Assembly (NCBI GenBank): GCA_900551595.1 | Contig: URWR01000119.1 | Coordinates: 1 to 5,290, forward strand | Direction of reading: 5' to 3' | Length of the DNA stretch: 5,290 nucleotides | Origin: an uncultured Coriobacteriaceae bacterium | GTDB lineage: Bacteria; Actinomycetota; Coriobacteriia; Coriobacteriales; Atopobiaceae | Shown: in pieces, positions 1 to 5,290 of the stretch | Position numbering within the stretch: position 1 is the stretch's first letter | How the letters are laid out: each line of letters starts with the position of its first letter | The notes under the pieces: model-generated | Databases searched by the model: none | What the model was told of the DNA's origin: nothing | What the model saw: the letters and a program-made list of their open reading frames with translations, nothing else | Program-made: the position numbers and the translations under genes

Positions 1-669
1 GAGGAGCGTCTCAAGGCAGAAATAAGATCCCTTCTCCCGGGAAAAACACTTCCGCCTCTTTGCTTTGGATGCACGCGTACTATCGCCGATTATGTAGCCC
101 CGCAGCTTCTTGCTCTACATCTCCAACATTATCCCAACGAACAAATTCGTATGCATACGGGTAATACTCACGAACTTGTCGATCTTATCGACCGAGGAAT
201 TATTGATTTTGCTCTGATCGAGGGGCCATTTGATTCGAGTAAATTCGACAGTGCGACGTTTTCTCATGAAGCTTTTATTGGCATTGGCCAGGCAGGCAAA
301 GCACCTCAAACAATTACAGACTTGCTGGATAAGCATCTCATTCTTCGCGAAGCGGGATCGGGAACAAGAGAGCTATTTGAACGACATCTCGCTGCTTACG
401 ATGTACATGTTTCTGACTTTGCAGGTGTAATCGAGCTTTCAAGTATTCCTGCAATAAAAGCTTGTGTAGCTGCAGGCACAGGCATCAGCTTTATGTATCG
501 CGTTGCCGTTGAAAAGGAATTGTCCTTAGGCACGCTTGTTGATATAACACCTCAAAACTTTGCAATTGAACATAATTTCTCGCTCATATGGCAGCACGGC
601 AGCCGTTATAACAAGCGGTATCTGGCGCTTCTCACATCTTGGCGCGAACTCTACAACAATATGCGCTGA
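1..669 (+). CDS. LysR-type transcriptional regulator, C-terminal effector-binding domain (5'-truncated by window edge)
   Basis: The frame is open from the first base to tandem TGA TGA stops at 667-672 and gives 222 residues. LysR proteins usually have about 290-300, so the N-terminal winged-helix DNA-binding domain and most of the linker helix lie upstream of the window. What remains resembles the periplasmic-binding-protein-like effector domain. FGCTRTIADYVAP at residues 22-34 matches the first strand and helix that line the effector pocket. GNTHELVDLIDRGIIDFALIEG (about 54-75) is the typical hinge region, and REAGSGTRELF (116-126) is the second-lobe motif common in CysL/CysB-like LysR proteins. 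AIKACVAAGTGISFM (151-165) is the usual late helix. The family acts as cytoplasmic, usually tetrameric, ligand-responsive regulators. The target cannot be inferred here because LysR genes usually regulate a divergent neighbour, which would be outside the window. The gene converges on the LysE-type exporter. An internal ATG at 151 falls mid-domain and is not a credible start. Confidence 0.9.
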   Translation, partial: EERLKAEIRSLLPGKTLPPLCFGCTRTIADYVAPQLLALHLQHYPNEQIRMHTGNTHELVDLIDRGIIDFALIEGPFDSSKFDSATFSHEAFIGIGQAGKAPQTITDLLDKHLILREAGSGTRELFERHLAAYDVHVSDFAGVIELSSIPAIKACVAAGTGISFMYRVAVEKELSLGTLVDITPQNFAIEHNFSLIWQHGSRYNKRYLALLTSWRELYNNMR

Positions 670-693
670 TGAGCTTAACCTCTTGTTCTCGGA

Positions 694-1368
694 TCATGCC
701 GTAAAAAGAATCATGCCGCCAAGAACGATATAAACGAGGCCGCTTACAATACTTGTTACTTTTCCTGTATGAGGATTTTTTCTCAGAAGCCGTGAAAATG
801 GCGAGGCAATTAAGACAATGATTACGGTCCAAAGAGTAGATAAGACCACGTACGTGAGGCCGAGCACCAAAAAAGGAATTGAACCATACGAGTTGGGCAT
901 TGCGACAAACTGTGGAAGCAACGCTAAGAAAAAGAGGATGATCTTAGGATTAAGCACATTAGTTAAAACGCCTTGACAATACGTACGCAAAGCCCCAGAT
1001 GTGCTCTTTTCATCCATCCCTTTTTCTGCTGAGGATGCACGTGTCTCAACAGGTGATTCCTTTTGCGTTGAGAAAGACGGCCCCTGTGAAAGCAGGCTCT
1101 TAATCCCCATAACAATAAGATAGGCAGCGCCGGCGAATTTGATAATTCCAAACGCAATCGGGGATGCAGCTAAAACAAGCGAAAGACCTGCAGCAACAAG
1201 AAGTGTGTGAACGATGAGTCCTGTATTGATGCCAAATGCACTGGCGAGACCCTCACGCCGGCCGCCGGCCATAGTTCTTGTAAGGATATAAACCGTATCA
1301 ATGCCGGGCGTAAGACACAAAGCAGCGGCAGAAGCAACAAAAGCTCCGTATCCAACAATCCCCAACAT
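694..1368 (-). CDS. LysE/RhtB-family amino-acid exporter
   Basis: This encodes 224 residues, against a usual 200-215 for the family, whose members are cytoplasmic-membrane exporters of amino acids such as lysine, threonine or homoserine lactone, driven by the proton gradient. The N-terminal signature is visible: LTPGIDTVYIL (19-29) corresponds to the family TPGP motif with Ile replacing the final Pro, followed by GGRREG (35-40) and a glycine-rich second helix. NVLNPKIILFFLALLPQFV (137-155) is the other family hallmark. Six hydrophobic segments lie near residues 4-24, 41-66, 71-90, 131-156, 163-189 and 206-222. A polar segment of about 38 residues (91-128), rich in Ser, Glu and Lys, joins helices 3 and 4 and explains the extra length. 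The start is the ATG at 1366-1368, which lies 9 bases after AAGGAGG. The frame extends to a TTG at 1375-1377, but that codon abuts the Shine-Dalgarno sequence. The gene is divergent from marR and convergent with the LysR gene. The transported substrate cannot be read from the sequence. Confidence 0.92.
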   Translation of the reverse strand: MLGIVGYGAFVASAAALCLTPGIDTVYILTRTMAGGRREGLASAFGINTGLIVHTLLVAAGLSLVLAASPIAFGIIKFAGAAYLIVMGIKSLLSQGPSFSTQKESPVETRASSAEKGMDEKSTSGALRTYCQGVLTNVLNPKIILFFLALLPQFVAMPNSYGSIPFLVLGLTYVVLSTLWTVIIVLIASPFSRLLRKNPHTGKVTSIVSGLVYIVLGGMILFTA

Positions 1369-1377
1369 TCGCCTCAA

Positions 1378-1384
1378 CCTCCTT
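1378..1384 (-). promoter_or_regulatory. Ribosome binding site that fixes the exporter start
   Basis: Read on the minus strand this is AAGGAGG, a near-complete anti-16S match. It ends immediately before a TTG (zero spacing, not usable) and 9 bases before the ATG at 1366-1368. The same 9-base spacing is seen for the first ABC gene, which supports the ATG. Confidence 0.85.
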
Positions 1385-1409
1385 GGCCGTAATAAGTTCT
1401 ATCAGAGGA

Positions 1410-1415
1410 ATTGTA
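1410..1415 (-). promoter_or_regulatory. Possible -10 element of the exporter promoter
   Basis: On the minus strand this reads TACAAT, five of six bases of TATAAT. It would start transcription near 1403 and leave a leader of about 35 bases before the ATG at 1368. I could not find a good -35 hexamer at 16-19 bases upstream, so this is only a candidate. Confidence 0.25.
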
Positions 1416-1531
1416 TGGTAGGTGATTGCCGATACGATATGGTTACAAACTTATGTACTAAGGGACACTGAATTTGTTGAGCTGTCGGCCCTCCCCCCAT
1501 TCCTCGAAATGAAAGAACCTCATAAAAGCTT

Positions 1532-1561
1532 TTGAATACGGTTCAACATTTTGGGTATTAC
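1532..1561 (+). promoter_or_regulatory. Putative promoter of the marR-ABC operon
   Basis: TTGAAT (1532-1537) and TATTAC (1556-1561) match four of six bases each of the -35 and -10 consensus and are separated by 18 bases. A TG lies just upstream of the -10. The predicted transcription start would fall near 1567-1569, within the left arm of the inverted repeat, as expected for a promoter repressed by a bound operator. The match to consensus is moderate, so the exact start is uncertain. Confidence 0.45.
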
Positions 1562-1591
1562 CTAACACTATGAATTTCTTCTAGTGTTAGG
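1561..1591. promoter_or_regulatory. Perfect inverted repeat, probable MarR operator
   Basis: CCTAACACTA (1561-1570) and its exact reverse complement TAGTGTTAGG (1582-1591) flank an 11-base AT-rich spacer. The arms are centred 21 bases apart, about two helical turns. The left arm touches the putative -10 and transcription start, and the right arm shares three bases with the marR Shine-Dalgarno sequence. MarR proteins commonly bind inverted repeats in their own promoters, so autorepression is the leading interpretation. If transcription starts upstream of 1561, the transcript could instead fold into a 10-bp hairpin that partly hides the ribosome binding site. Confidence 0.7.
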
Positions 1592-1594
1592 AGG
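1589..1594 (+). promoter_or_regulatory. Ribosome binding site deciding the marR start
   Basis: AGGAGG sits 4 bases before an in-frame GTG at 1599. An upstream in-frame GTG at 1584 precedes this site and cannot use it. An ATG at 1641 with its own AGGAG at 1633-1637 and 3-base spacing is a weaker alternative. Confidence 0.65.
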
Positions 1595-1598
1595 TTGT

Positions 1599-2069
1599 GT
1601 GGAAGAGACATCGGATTATAAAGAGCTCACACAGGAGCTTATGAGTGAAATCCGCGCCATTGGACACGCGCTAAAACCAGCAGTTTTTAATTCCATGCGG
1701 GGTGAGGCAGCGGTCCTCATGTCGCTTTATCGAGCAGGCGGTGAACTCTCCCCGAGCAAGCTTGGCAATGAGACACATGTTTCAAGTGCGCGAATAGCCA
1801 ATATTCTTCGCACACTCGAAGAAAAAGGTTTTATTACTCGTCATCACCTTTCAAGTGATCGTCGACAAGTTGCTGTTGCTCTTACTGATAGGGGTTTTGA
1901 GCAGACATCAAAAATTCGTGCGGAACGTAAAAAGGTTGTCGAGCAATATCTCTCTTTCTTAGGAAAAGACGATTCTCAAGATTTGCTGCGCATTGCTCGA
2001 CGCACGAGAACCATGCTTGAGCAAAGCTGTGAAAAGTCCTGCAAAGGAGGTTCGCAAGCATGCGGATAG
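1599..2069 (+). CDS. MarR-family winged-helix transcriptional regulator
   Basis: This encodes 156 residues, a normal MarR length. The core winged helix-turn-helix spans about residues 35-100: a helix at GEAAVLMSLYRAGG, a helix-turn-helix with recognition segment near HVSSARIANILRTLEEKGFI (60-79), and the wing HHLSSDRRQVAVALTDRG (82-99), which carries the DRR and LT..G signature of the family. The flanking helices (about 6-30 and 101-142) would form the dimer interface and ligand pocket. MarR proteins are dimeric cytoplasmic repressors, released by small aromatic ligands, metals or oxidation, that often control adjacent efflux genes. The tail is cysteine-rich, with Cys144, Cys148 and Cys155 in the last 13 residues. 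The GTG start at 1599 is chosen for its Shine-Dalgarno sequence; ATG 1641 would remove 14 residues. The last 10 bases overlap the first ABC gene, and a perfect inverted repeat lies just upstream, so autoregulated co-expression with the exporter is likely. The natural ligand is unknown. Confidence 0.93.
   Translation: MEETSDYKELTQELMSEIRAIGHALKPAVFNSMRGEAAVLMSLYRAGGELSPSKLGNETHVSSARIANILRTLEEKGFITRHHLSSDRRQVAVALTDRGFEQTSKIRAERKKVVEQYLSFLGKDDSQDLLRIARRTRTMLEQSCEKSCKGGSQACG
2043..2050 (+). promoter_or_regulatory. Ribosome binding site of ABC-1 inside the marR coding sequence
   Basis: AAAGGAGG ends 9 bases before the ATG at 2060 and lies within the last codons of marR, encoding part of its Lys-Gly-Gly tail. 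The arrangement favours reinitiation or coupling after marR translation. Confidence 0.85.
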
Positions 2070-4300
2070 TCAAACTCTTTAAGCACCATGTCCTTGCAGT
2101 CCTAGCTGTTATCGCCCTTCTCATTATTCAGGCAAATGCCGAGCTCGCGTTACCTAATCTCATGAGCGAGATTGTTGATGTAGGTATCCAACAGGGCGGC
2201 ATAGAATCGCCCATACCCACTACCATTCAAGCTGACGCTTTATCAGATCTCGAGCTTTTCATGACCAATGAGCAGAAAAGTCTTGTTGAAGCAGCGTATG
2301 GTCCAGCCAATGAATCCGGCATTCGCACCTACCAGGGCAGTCCTGCTGATTTAACCGATGACTCGGAACTCGCAAAAGCCATGAGCTTGCCAGAAGTTGC
2401 CGTGATGGCTTTGAATCAAGGCATTGATTCCTCGGCACTCTCCAAAGAAGGCATATCTAACTTACCCGCAGGAACAACCATTGGTATAGATGAGATACGC
2501 GCCGCCGTAAACGCAGGCATCCTTACGACCGACGAGCTGCATCAAGCTGCAGAAACTCTTGGCGAACAAATGGGTACCATGGGTGGCAGCATTGTCACGC
2601 AGCGCGCTATTTCCTACGTAAGCCAACAGTATGAGAAACAGGGAATTAACCTTGCTGACGTCCAAAATAATTACCTCGGACGCACCGCCATGACTATGTT
2701 TGGGCTTTGCCTTATCAGTCTTGTTGCAACAGTATGCACAGGTGCTTTTGCGTCCCATACCGCAGCTACAATCGCCCGCGACCTACGTCGCGAAACCTTC
2801 GCAAAGGTCATGCAATTCTCTCCGGCAGAGGTTAATAAATTCTCACAAGCCTCCCTTATTACGCGCTGCACCAACGATATACAGCAAGTCCAGATGGCCA
2901 CCACGCTCTTTATGCGTCTGGTGCTTTTTGCACCCATCATGGGAGCAGTGGCCGTTCTTCGAGTACTTGCCACATCAACAGGACTTGAGTGGACAATCGG
3001 CGTTGCTGTGATTGCAGTTTGTGTGGTGGTTGGCGTTCTTCTCGGTCTTACCATGCCCAAATTCAAACGCATGCAAAAGCTCATTGACCGAGTAAATCTT
3101 GTTGCCCGTGAGATGCTTGATGGCATCATGCCAATTCGTTCTTTTGGTCGTGAAGATCACGAGCTTAAACGCTTTGACGATGCGAGCGCTGAGCTCATGA
3201 AAACCCAGCTCTTCACCAACCGTACCATGAACTTCATGATGCCGCTTCTCATGTTCGTTATGAACTGCGTAACAGTTCTTATTGTTTGGTTTGGCTCTCA
3301 TGGCGTTGCAGATGGTGTTATGCAGGTGGGCGATATGATGGCGTTTATCTCCTACACCATGCAAATTGTTATGGCATTTATGATGCTCACCATGGTTTCA
3401 GTGATTTTGCCGCGTGCTGAAGTGGCAGCCGAACGCATTGAAGATGTTATCAACTGCCCGCTTTCGATTACTGATCCCGCTCATCCTAAGCTCCCCTCCG
3501 CCAATTCCCCGCGAGGCGAGCTTACTTTCCGCAATGTCAGTTTCCAGTATCCCGATGCACGAAAAGATGTGATCCAGGGTATTTCCTTCACAACGCGCGC
3601 TGGACACATGACCGGCATTATCGGCTCAACTGGTTCGGGTAAATCCACGCTCGTGCAGCTTATTCCACGTCTCTACGATGTTACTGGCGGAGGCATCCTA
3701 CTCGACGGCATTGATGTACGTGATTGGAGCCTTTCCGAACTGCGCCAGCGTATAGGCTACGTCCCACAGCAAGGCATGCTGTTTTCAGGCACCATTGAGA
3801 CAAACCTCAAATTCGCAGGCGATACGGTAAGCGATGAAGACATGCGAAGAGCTGCCCAAATTGCACAAGCAACCGACTTTATTGAAGAGCGAGAAGAGGC
3901 TTGGAACTCCCCCATTAGCCAGGGCGGATCGAATGTTTCGGGTGGTCAGCGTCAGCGTCTCTCCATTGCTCGAGCACTTGCCAAACATCCTGAAGTTATC
4001 GTATTTGACGACTCATTTTCTGCGTTGGACTACAAGACTGACGCTGCTTTGCGCGATGAACTTACGCACACCGTTACCGATGCAGCTGTGATAGTCGTAG
4101 GACAACGTATTGCCACCATCATGCATGCCGATGAAATCCTCGTACTTGACGATGGGCATGTTGTAGGTCGTGGCACACATGAAGAACTGCTGCGCAGCTG
4201 TCCAACCTACCTTGAGATTGCTCAGAGTCAGCTCTCTGCAGCCGAGCTCGGACTTACACAGGACGAGATTGCTGCAGTTATGGAAGGAGGTGAGCAGTAA
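2060..4300 (+). CDS. ABC exporter half-transporter (ABC-1) with a degenerate ATPase site and large extracytoplasmic insertion
   Basis: This encodes 746 residues, long for a family that is usually 570-620. It is a type IV (B-family) exporter half: membrane domain first, nucleotide-binding domain about 487-721. Likely helices are at 9-28, 208-230, 283-304, 310-331, 391-411 and 424-450. Between helices 1 and 2 there are about 160 extra, strongly acidic residues (45-205) predicted to lie outside the membrane. ATPase motifs are an A-loop Tyr497, Walker A GSTGSGKST (522-530), Q-loop Gln570, signature VSGGQ (626-630), Walker B VIVFD (646-650) and D-loop SALD (654-657). The catalytic Glu after Walker B is Asp651, and the switch His is Gln682 (VGQRIATI). 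Both changes are typical of the non-hydrolysing subunit in heterodimeric exporters such as TM287, BmrC and LmrC, so it should pair with the next gene product. The ATG start has a Shine-Dalgarno sequence 9 bases upstream and overlaps marR by 10 bases. The family exports drugs, lipids or peptides; the substrate here is unknown. Confidence 0.95.
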   Translation: MRIVKLFKHHVLAVLAVIALLIIQANAELALPNLMSEIVDVGIQQGGIESPIPTTIQADALSDLELFMTNEQKSLVEAAYGPANESGIRTYQGSPADLTDDSELAKAMSLPEVAVMALNQGIDSSALSKEGISNLPAGTTIGIDEIRAAVNAGILTTDELHQAAETLGEQMGTMGGSIVTQRAISYVSQQYEKQGINLADVQNNYLGRTAMTMFGLCLISLVATVCTGAFASHTAATIARDLRRETFAKVMQFSPAEVNKFSQASLITRCTNDIQQVQMATTLFMRLVLFAPIMGAVAVLRVLATSTGLEWTIGVAVIAVCVVVGVLLGLTMPKFKRMQKLIDRVNLVAREMLDGIMPIRSFGREDHELKRFDDASAELMKTQLFTNRTMNFMMPLLMFVMNCVTVLIVWFGSHGVADGVMQVGDMMAFISYTMQIVMAFMMLTMVSVILPRAEVAAERIEDVINCPLSITDPAHPKLPSANSPRGELTFRNVSFQYPDARKDVIQGISFTTRAGHMTGIIGSTGSGKSTLVQLIPRLYDVTGGGILLDGIDVRDWSLSELRQRIGYVPQQGMLFSGTIETNLKFAGDTVSDEDMRRAAQIAQATDFIEEREEAWNSPISQGGSNVSGGQRQRLSIARALAKHPEVIVFDDSFSALDYKTDAALRDELTHTVTDAAVIVVGQRIATIMHADEILVLDDGHVVGRGTHEELLRSCPTYLEIAQSQLSAAELGLTQDEIAAVMEGGEQ
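4284..4293 (+). promoter_or_regulatory. Perfect ribosome binding site of ABC-2
   Basis: AAGGAGGTGA is complementary over all ten bases to the usual 3' end of bacterial 16S rRNA. It lies within the last codons of ABC-1 and ends 6 bases before the ATG at 4300, favouring high and coupled synthesis of the second subunit. Confidence 0.88.
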
Positions 4301-5290
4301 TGCCTCCTATGGGACACAGACGCTCCACCGAAAAAGCCAAGGACTTTAAGGGCACTACGCTCAAACTTTTAGGATATGTCGGCAAACATAAAATTGCCGT
4401 CTTTGTTGCCCTTGTCTTTGCAGTGTGCTCAGTAATCTTTAATATTGTTGGACCTAAAGTTCTTGGTTCTGTTACCACAAAGCTCTACGAGGGGCTGGTA
4501 GCTACGGTTCAAGGCACCGGATCGGTTGACTTTGCTTGGATCGGCACAACCTTACTCGGTCTTCTCGGGTTGTATCTCGCAAGTTCTGGATGCAACCTGG
4601 TGCAAGGCTGGCTTATGACCGGCGTTACACAAAAGATTTGCTATCGCATGCGCAATGAAATTGCCCAGAAAATTGCTGTTGTTCCTATGAGCTACTTCTC
4701 CGGTCACAGCAAAGGCGACGTATTGAGTCGTATTACCAACGACGTGGACACACTTGGTCAATCACTCAACCAATCGATTACACAGCTCATAACATCCATT
4801 ACTCAGATGGTGGGCGTTCTTGCGATGATGCTCTCCATCTCCTTGCCACTTACCGGCGTAACGGTGCTTACCTTGCCGGCGTCATTAGCAATTGTGCTGA
4901 TAGTAGTGCATTTTTCGCAGCGTTACTTCCGCGAACAACAGCGCGTCCTCGGCACGGTAAATGGCATCGTTGAAGAAGATTTTGCGGGGCAAAGTGTCAT
5001 TCAAGTTTTTGACCGTTCAGATCAATCCGTTGAAGAGTTTGAACGTGAGAACGACCGTCTCTTCACCAGTGCCTGGCGCAGCCAGTTCCTCTCTGGCTTG
5101 ATGATGCCGCTCATGAGCCTTGTCGGCAACATGGGATACGTGGGCGTTGTTGTCGTTGGCGCACAGCTCTGCCTCACCGGTGCAGCTGGCCCTGGTGATA
5201 TTCAGAGCTTTATCCAATATGTTCGCAACTTCACACAACCCGTTCAGCAGCTCGCGAATGTTTCAAACACGATGCAGTCGATGATTGCGG
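4300..5290 (+). CDS. ABC exporter half-transporter (ABC-2), membrane domain only (3' end cut by window edge)
   Basis: The frame is open from ATG 4300 to the window end, giving 330 residues. The ATG shares its first base with the TAA stop of ABC-1 (TAATG). The N-terminal EKAKDFKGTTLKLLGYV segment (11-27) is characteristic, as I recall it, of the second subunit of LmrCD/YheIH-like heterodimers. Helices are visible near 32-50, 80-104, 163-184, 185-205 and 262-290, and the sixth begins near 299. The first cytoplasmic coupling region FSGHSKGDVLSRITNDVDTL (133-152) and the second around GIVEEDFAGQSVIQVFDRS (222-240) are standard for exporter halves. The loop between helices 1 and 2 is short (about 29 residues), unlike that of ABC-1. 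The nucleotide-binding domain, roughly 250-270 residues, is beyond the window. By the logic of heterodimers it should have the intact Walker B Glu and switch His missing from ABC-1. An ATG three codons in, at 4309, is a less well placed alternative start. Confidence 0.93.
   Translation, partial: MPPMGHRRSTEKAKDFKGTTLKLLGYVGKHKIAVFVALVFAVCSVIFNIVGPKVLGSVTTKLYEGLVATVQGTGSVDFAWIGTTLLGLLGLYLASSGCNLVQGWLMTGVTQKICYRMRNEIAQKIAVVPMSYFSGHSKGDVLSRITNDVDTLGQSLNQSITQLITSITQMVGVLAMMLSISLPLTGVTVLTLPASLAIVLIVVHFSQRYFREQQRVLGTVNGIVEEDFAGQSVIQVFDRSDQSVEEFERENDRLFTSAWRSQFLSGLMMPLMSLVGNMGYVGVVVVGAQLCLTGAAGPGDIQSFIQYVRNFTQPVQQLANVSNTMQSMIA

Larger units (their letters stand above)
1369..1598. other. Divergent intergenic region between the exporter and marR
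   Basis: This 230-base non-coding stretch should contain both promoters. Besides the elements listed separately, it has a perfect 10-bp palindrome AAAAGCTTTT at 1524-1533, a short inverted repeat TTGAA-N5-TTCAA at 1532-1546, and a C-run at 1493-1498. The half nearest the exporter (about 1385-1500) shows no strong repeat or convincing conserved RNA structure. Confidence 0.7.

Noticed and set aside
693..718. A 9-bp direct repeat ATCATGCCG with a 17-base period at the 3' end of the exporter gene.
   Set aside because: It lies in coding sequence, occurs only twice and fits chance plus codon constraints.
1392..1454. Inverted 7-bp match ATAAGTT (1392-1398) and AACTTAT (1448-1454) as a possible leader structure.
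   Set aside because: The arms are short and AT-rich with a loop of about 49 bases, with no support from neighbouring pairing.
1402..1500. A 32-codon frame on the minus strand beginning ATG at 1498-1500, upstream of the exporter, as a possible leader peptide.
   Set aside because: Its only Shine-Dalgarno-like bases are two bases before the ATG, the peptide has no attenuator-like residue run, and no terminator/antiterminator pair is visible after it.
1584..1598. GTG at 1584 as the marR start.
   Set aside because: It lies inside the inverted repeat and upstream of the only good Shine-Dalgarno sequence, which instead serves GTG 1599.
2671..3364. Long antisense and alternate-frame open stretches inside ABC-1 (for example minus 2671-3129 and 2975-3364).
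   Set aside because: They have no family resemblance, lack good ribosome binding sites and fully overlap a well-supported ABC transporter gene; they are shadows of its codon usage.
1..5290. A mobile element, toxin-antitoxin, CRISPR or novel defence system.
   Set aside because: No transposase, integrase, terminal repeats, spacer-repeat pattern or small paired genes are present; all coding space is explained by known regulator and transporter families.

Overview
The window holds five protein-coding genes, two of them cut by its edges. From left to right they are: the C-terminal three quarters of a LysR-type transcriptional regulator (+), a LysE/RhtB-family amino-acid exporter (-), and a three-gene block on the + strand made of a MarR-family regulator and two ABC exporter half-transporters, the second running off the right edge. 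I see no rRNA, tRNA, CRISPR array, insertion sequence or phage gene. Base composition looks close to 50% GC by eye. Strong AAGGAGG-type ribosome binding sites, a MarR-ABC-ABC layout and an unusually long first ABC protein suggest a Gram-positive bacterium. A mid-GC member of the Coriobacteriia (Actinomycetota) or a Clostridia-like Firmicute fits best. This is inference from protein style, not a database match.

Left part (1-1368): the LysR gene and the exporter gene converge tail to tail with 24 bases between their stop codons and no convincing terminator between them. The LysR DNA-binding domain lies outside the window, so its target promoter cannot be judged. The exporter is a six-helix LysE/RhtB protein with a long polar central loop. 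Its strong Shine-Dalgarno sequence points to an ATG start three codons inside the longest reading frame.

Middle (1369-1598): a 230-base divergent region separates the exporter from the MarR gene. Its most striking element is a perfect 10+10 bp inverted repeat with an 11-base spacer. One arm covers the probable transcription start of the marR operon and the other runs into its Shine-Dalgarno sequence. This is the best candidate operator for MarR autoregulation, with an RNA hairpin masking the ribosome binding site as the alternative.

Right part (1599-5290): marR, ABC-1 and ABC-2 overlap by 10 bases and by 1 base, each ABC gene having a strong Shine-Dalgarno sequence inside the gene before it. 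They are almost certainly one translationally coupled operon. ABC-1 carries Asp in place of the Walker B catalytic Glu and Gln in place of the switch-loop His, the hallmarks of the degenerate half of a heterodimeric exporter of the TM287/288, BmrCD and LmrCD type. ABC-2 would be the catalytically competent partner, but its nucleotide-binding domain lies beyond the window. ABC-1 also has a large acidic extracytoplasmic insertion between its first two membrane helices. The simplest model is a ligand-inducible efflux operon: MarR represses its own promoter and releases it on binding a toxic compound, or possibly on oxidation of a cysteine-rich tail, and the ABC-1/ABC-2 heterodimer exports the compound. 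The substrate cannot be read from the sequence.
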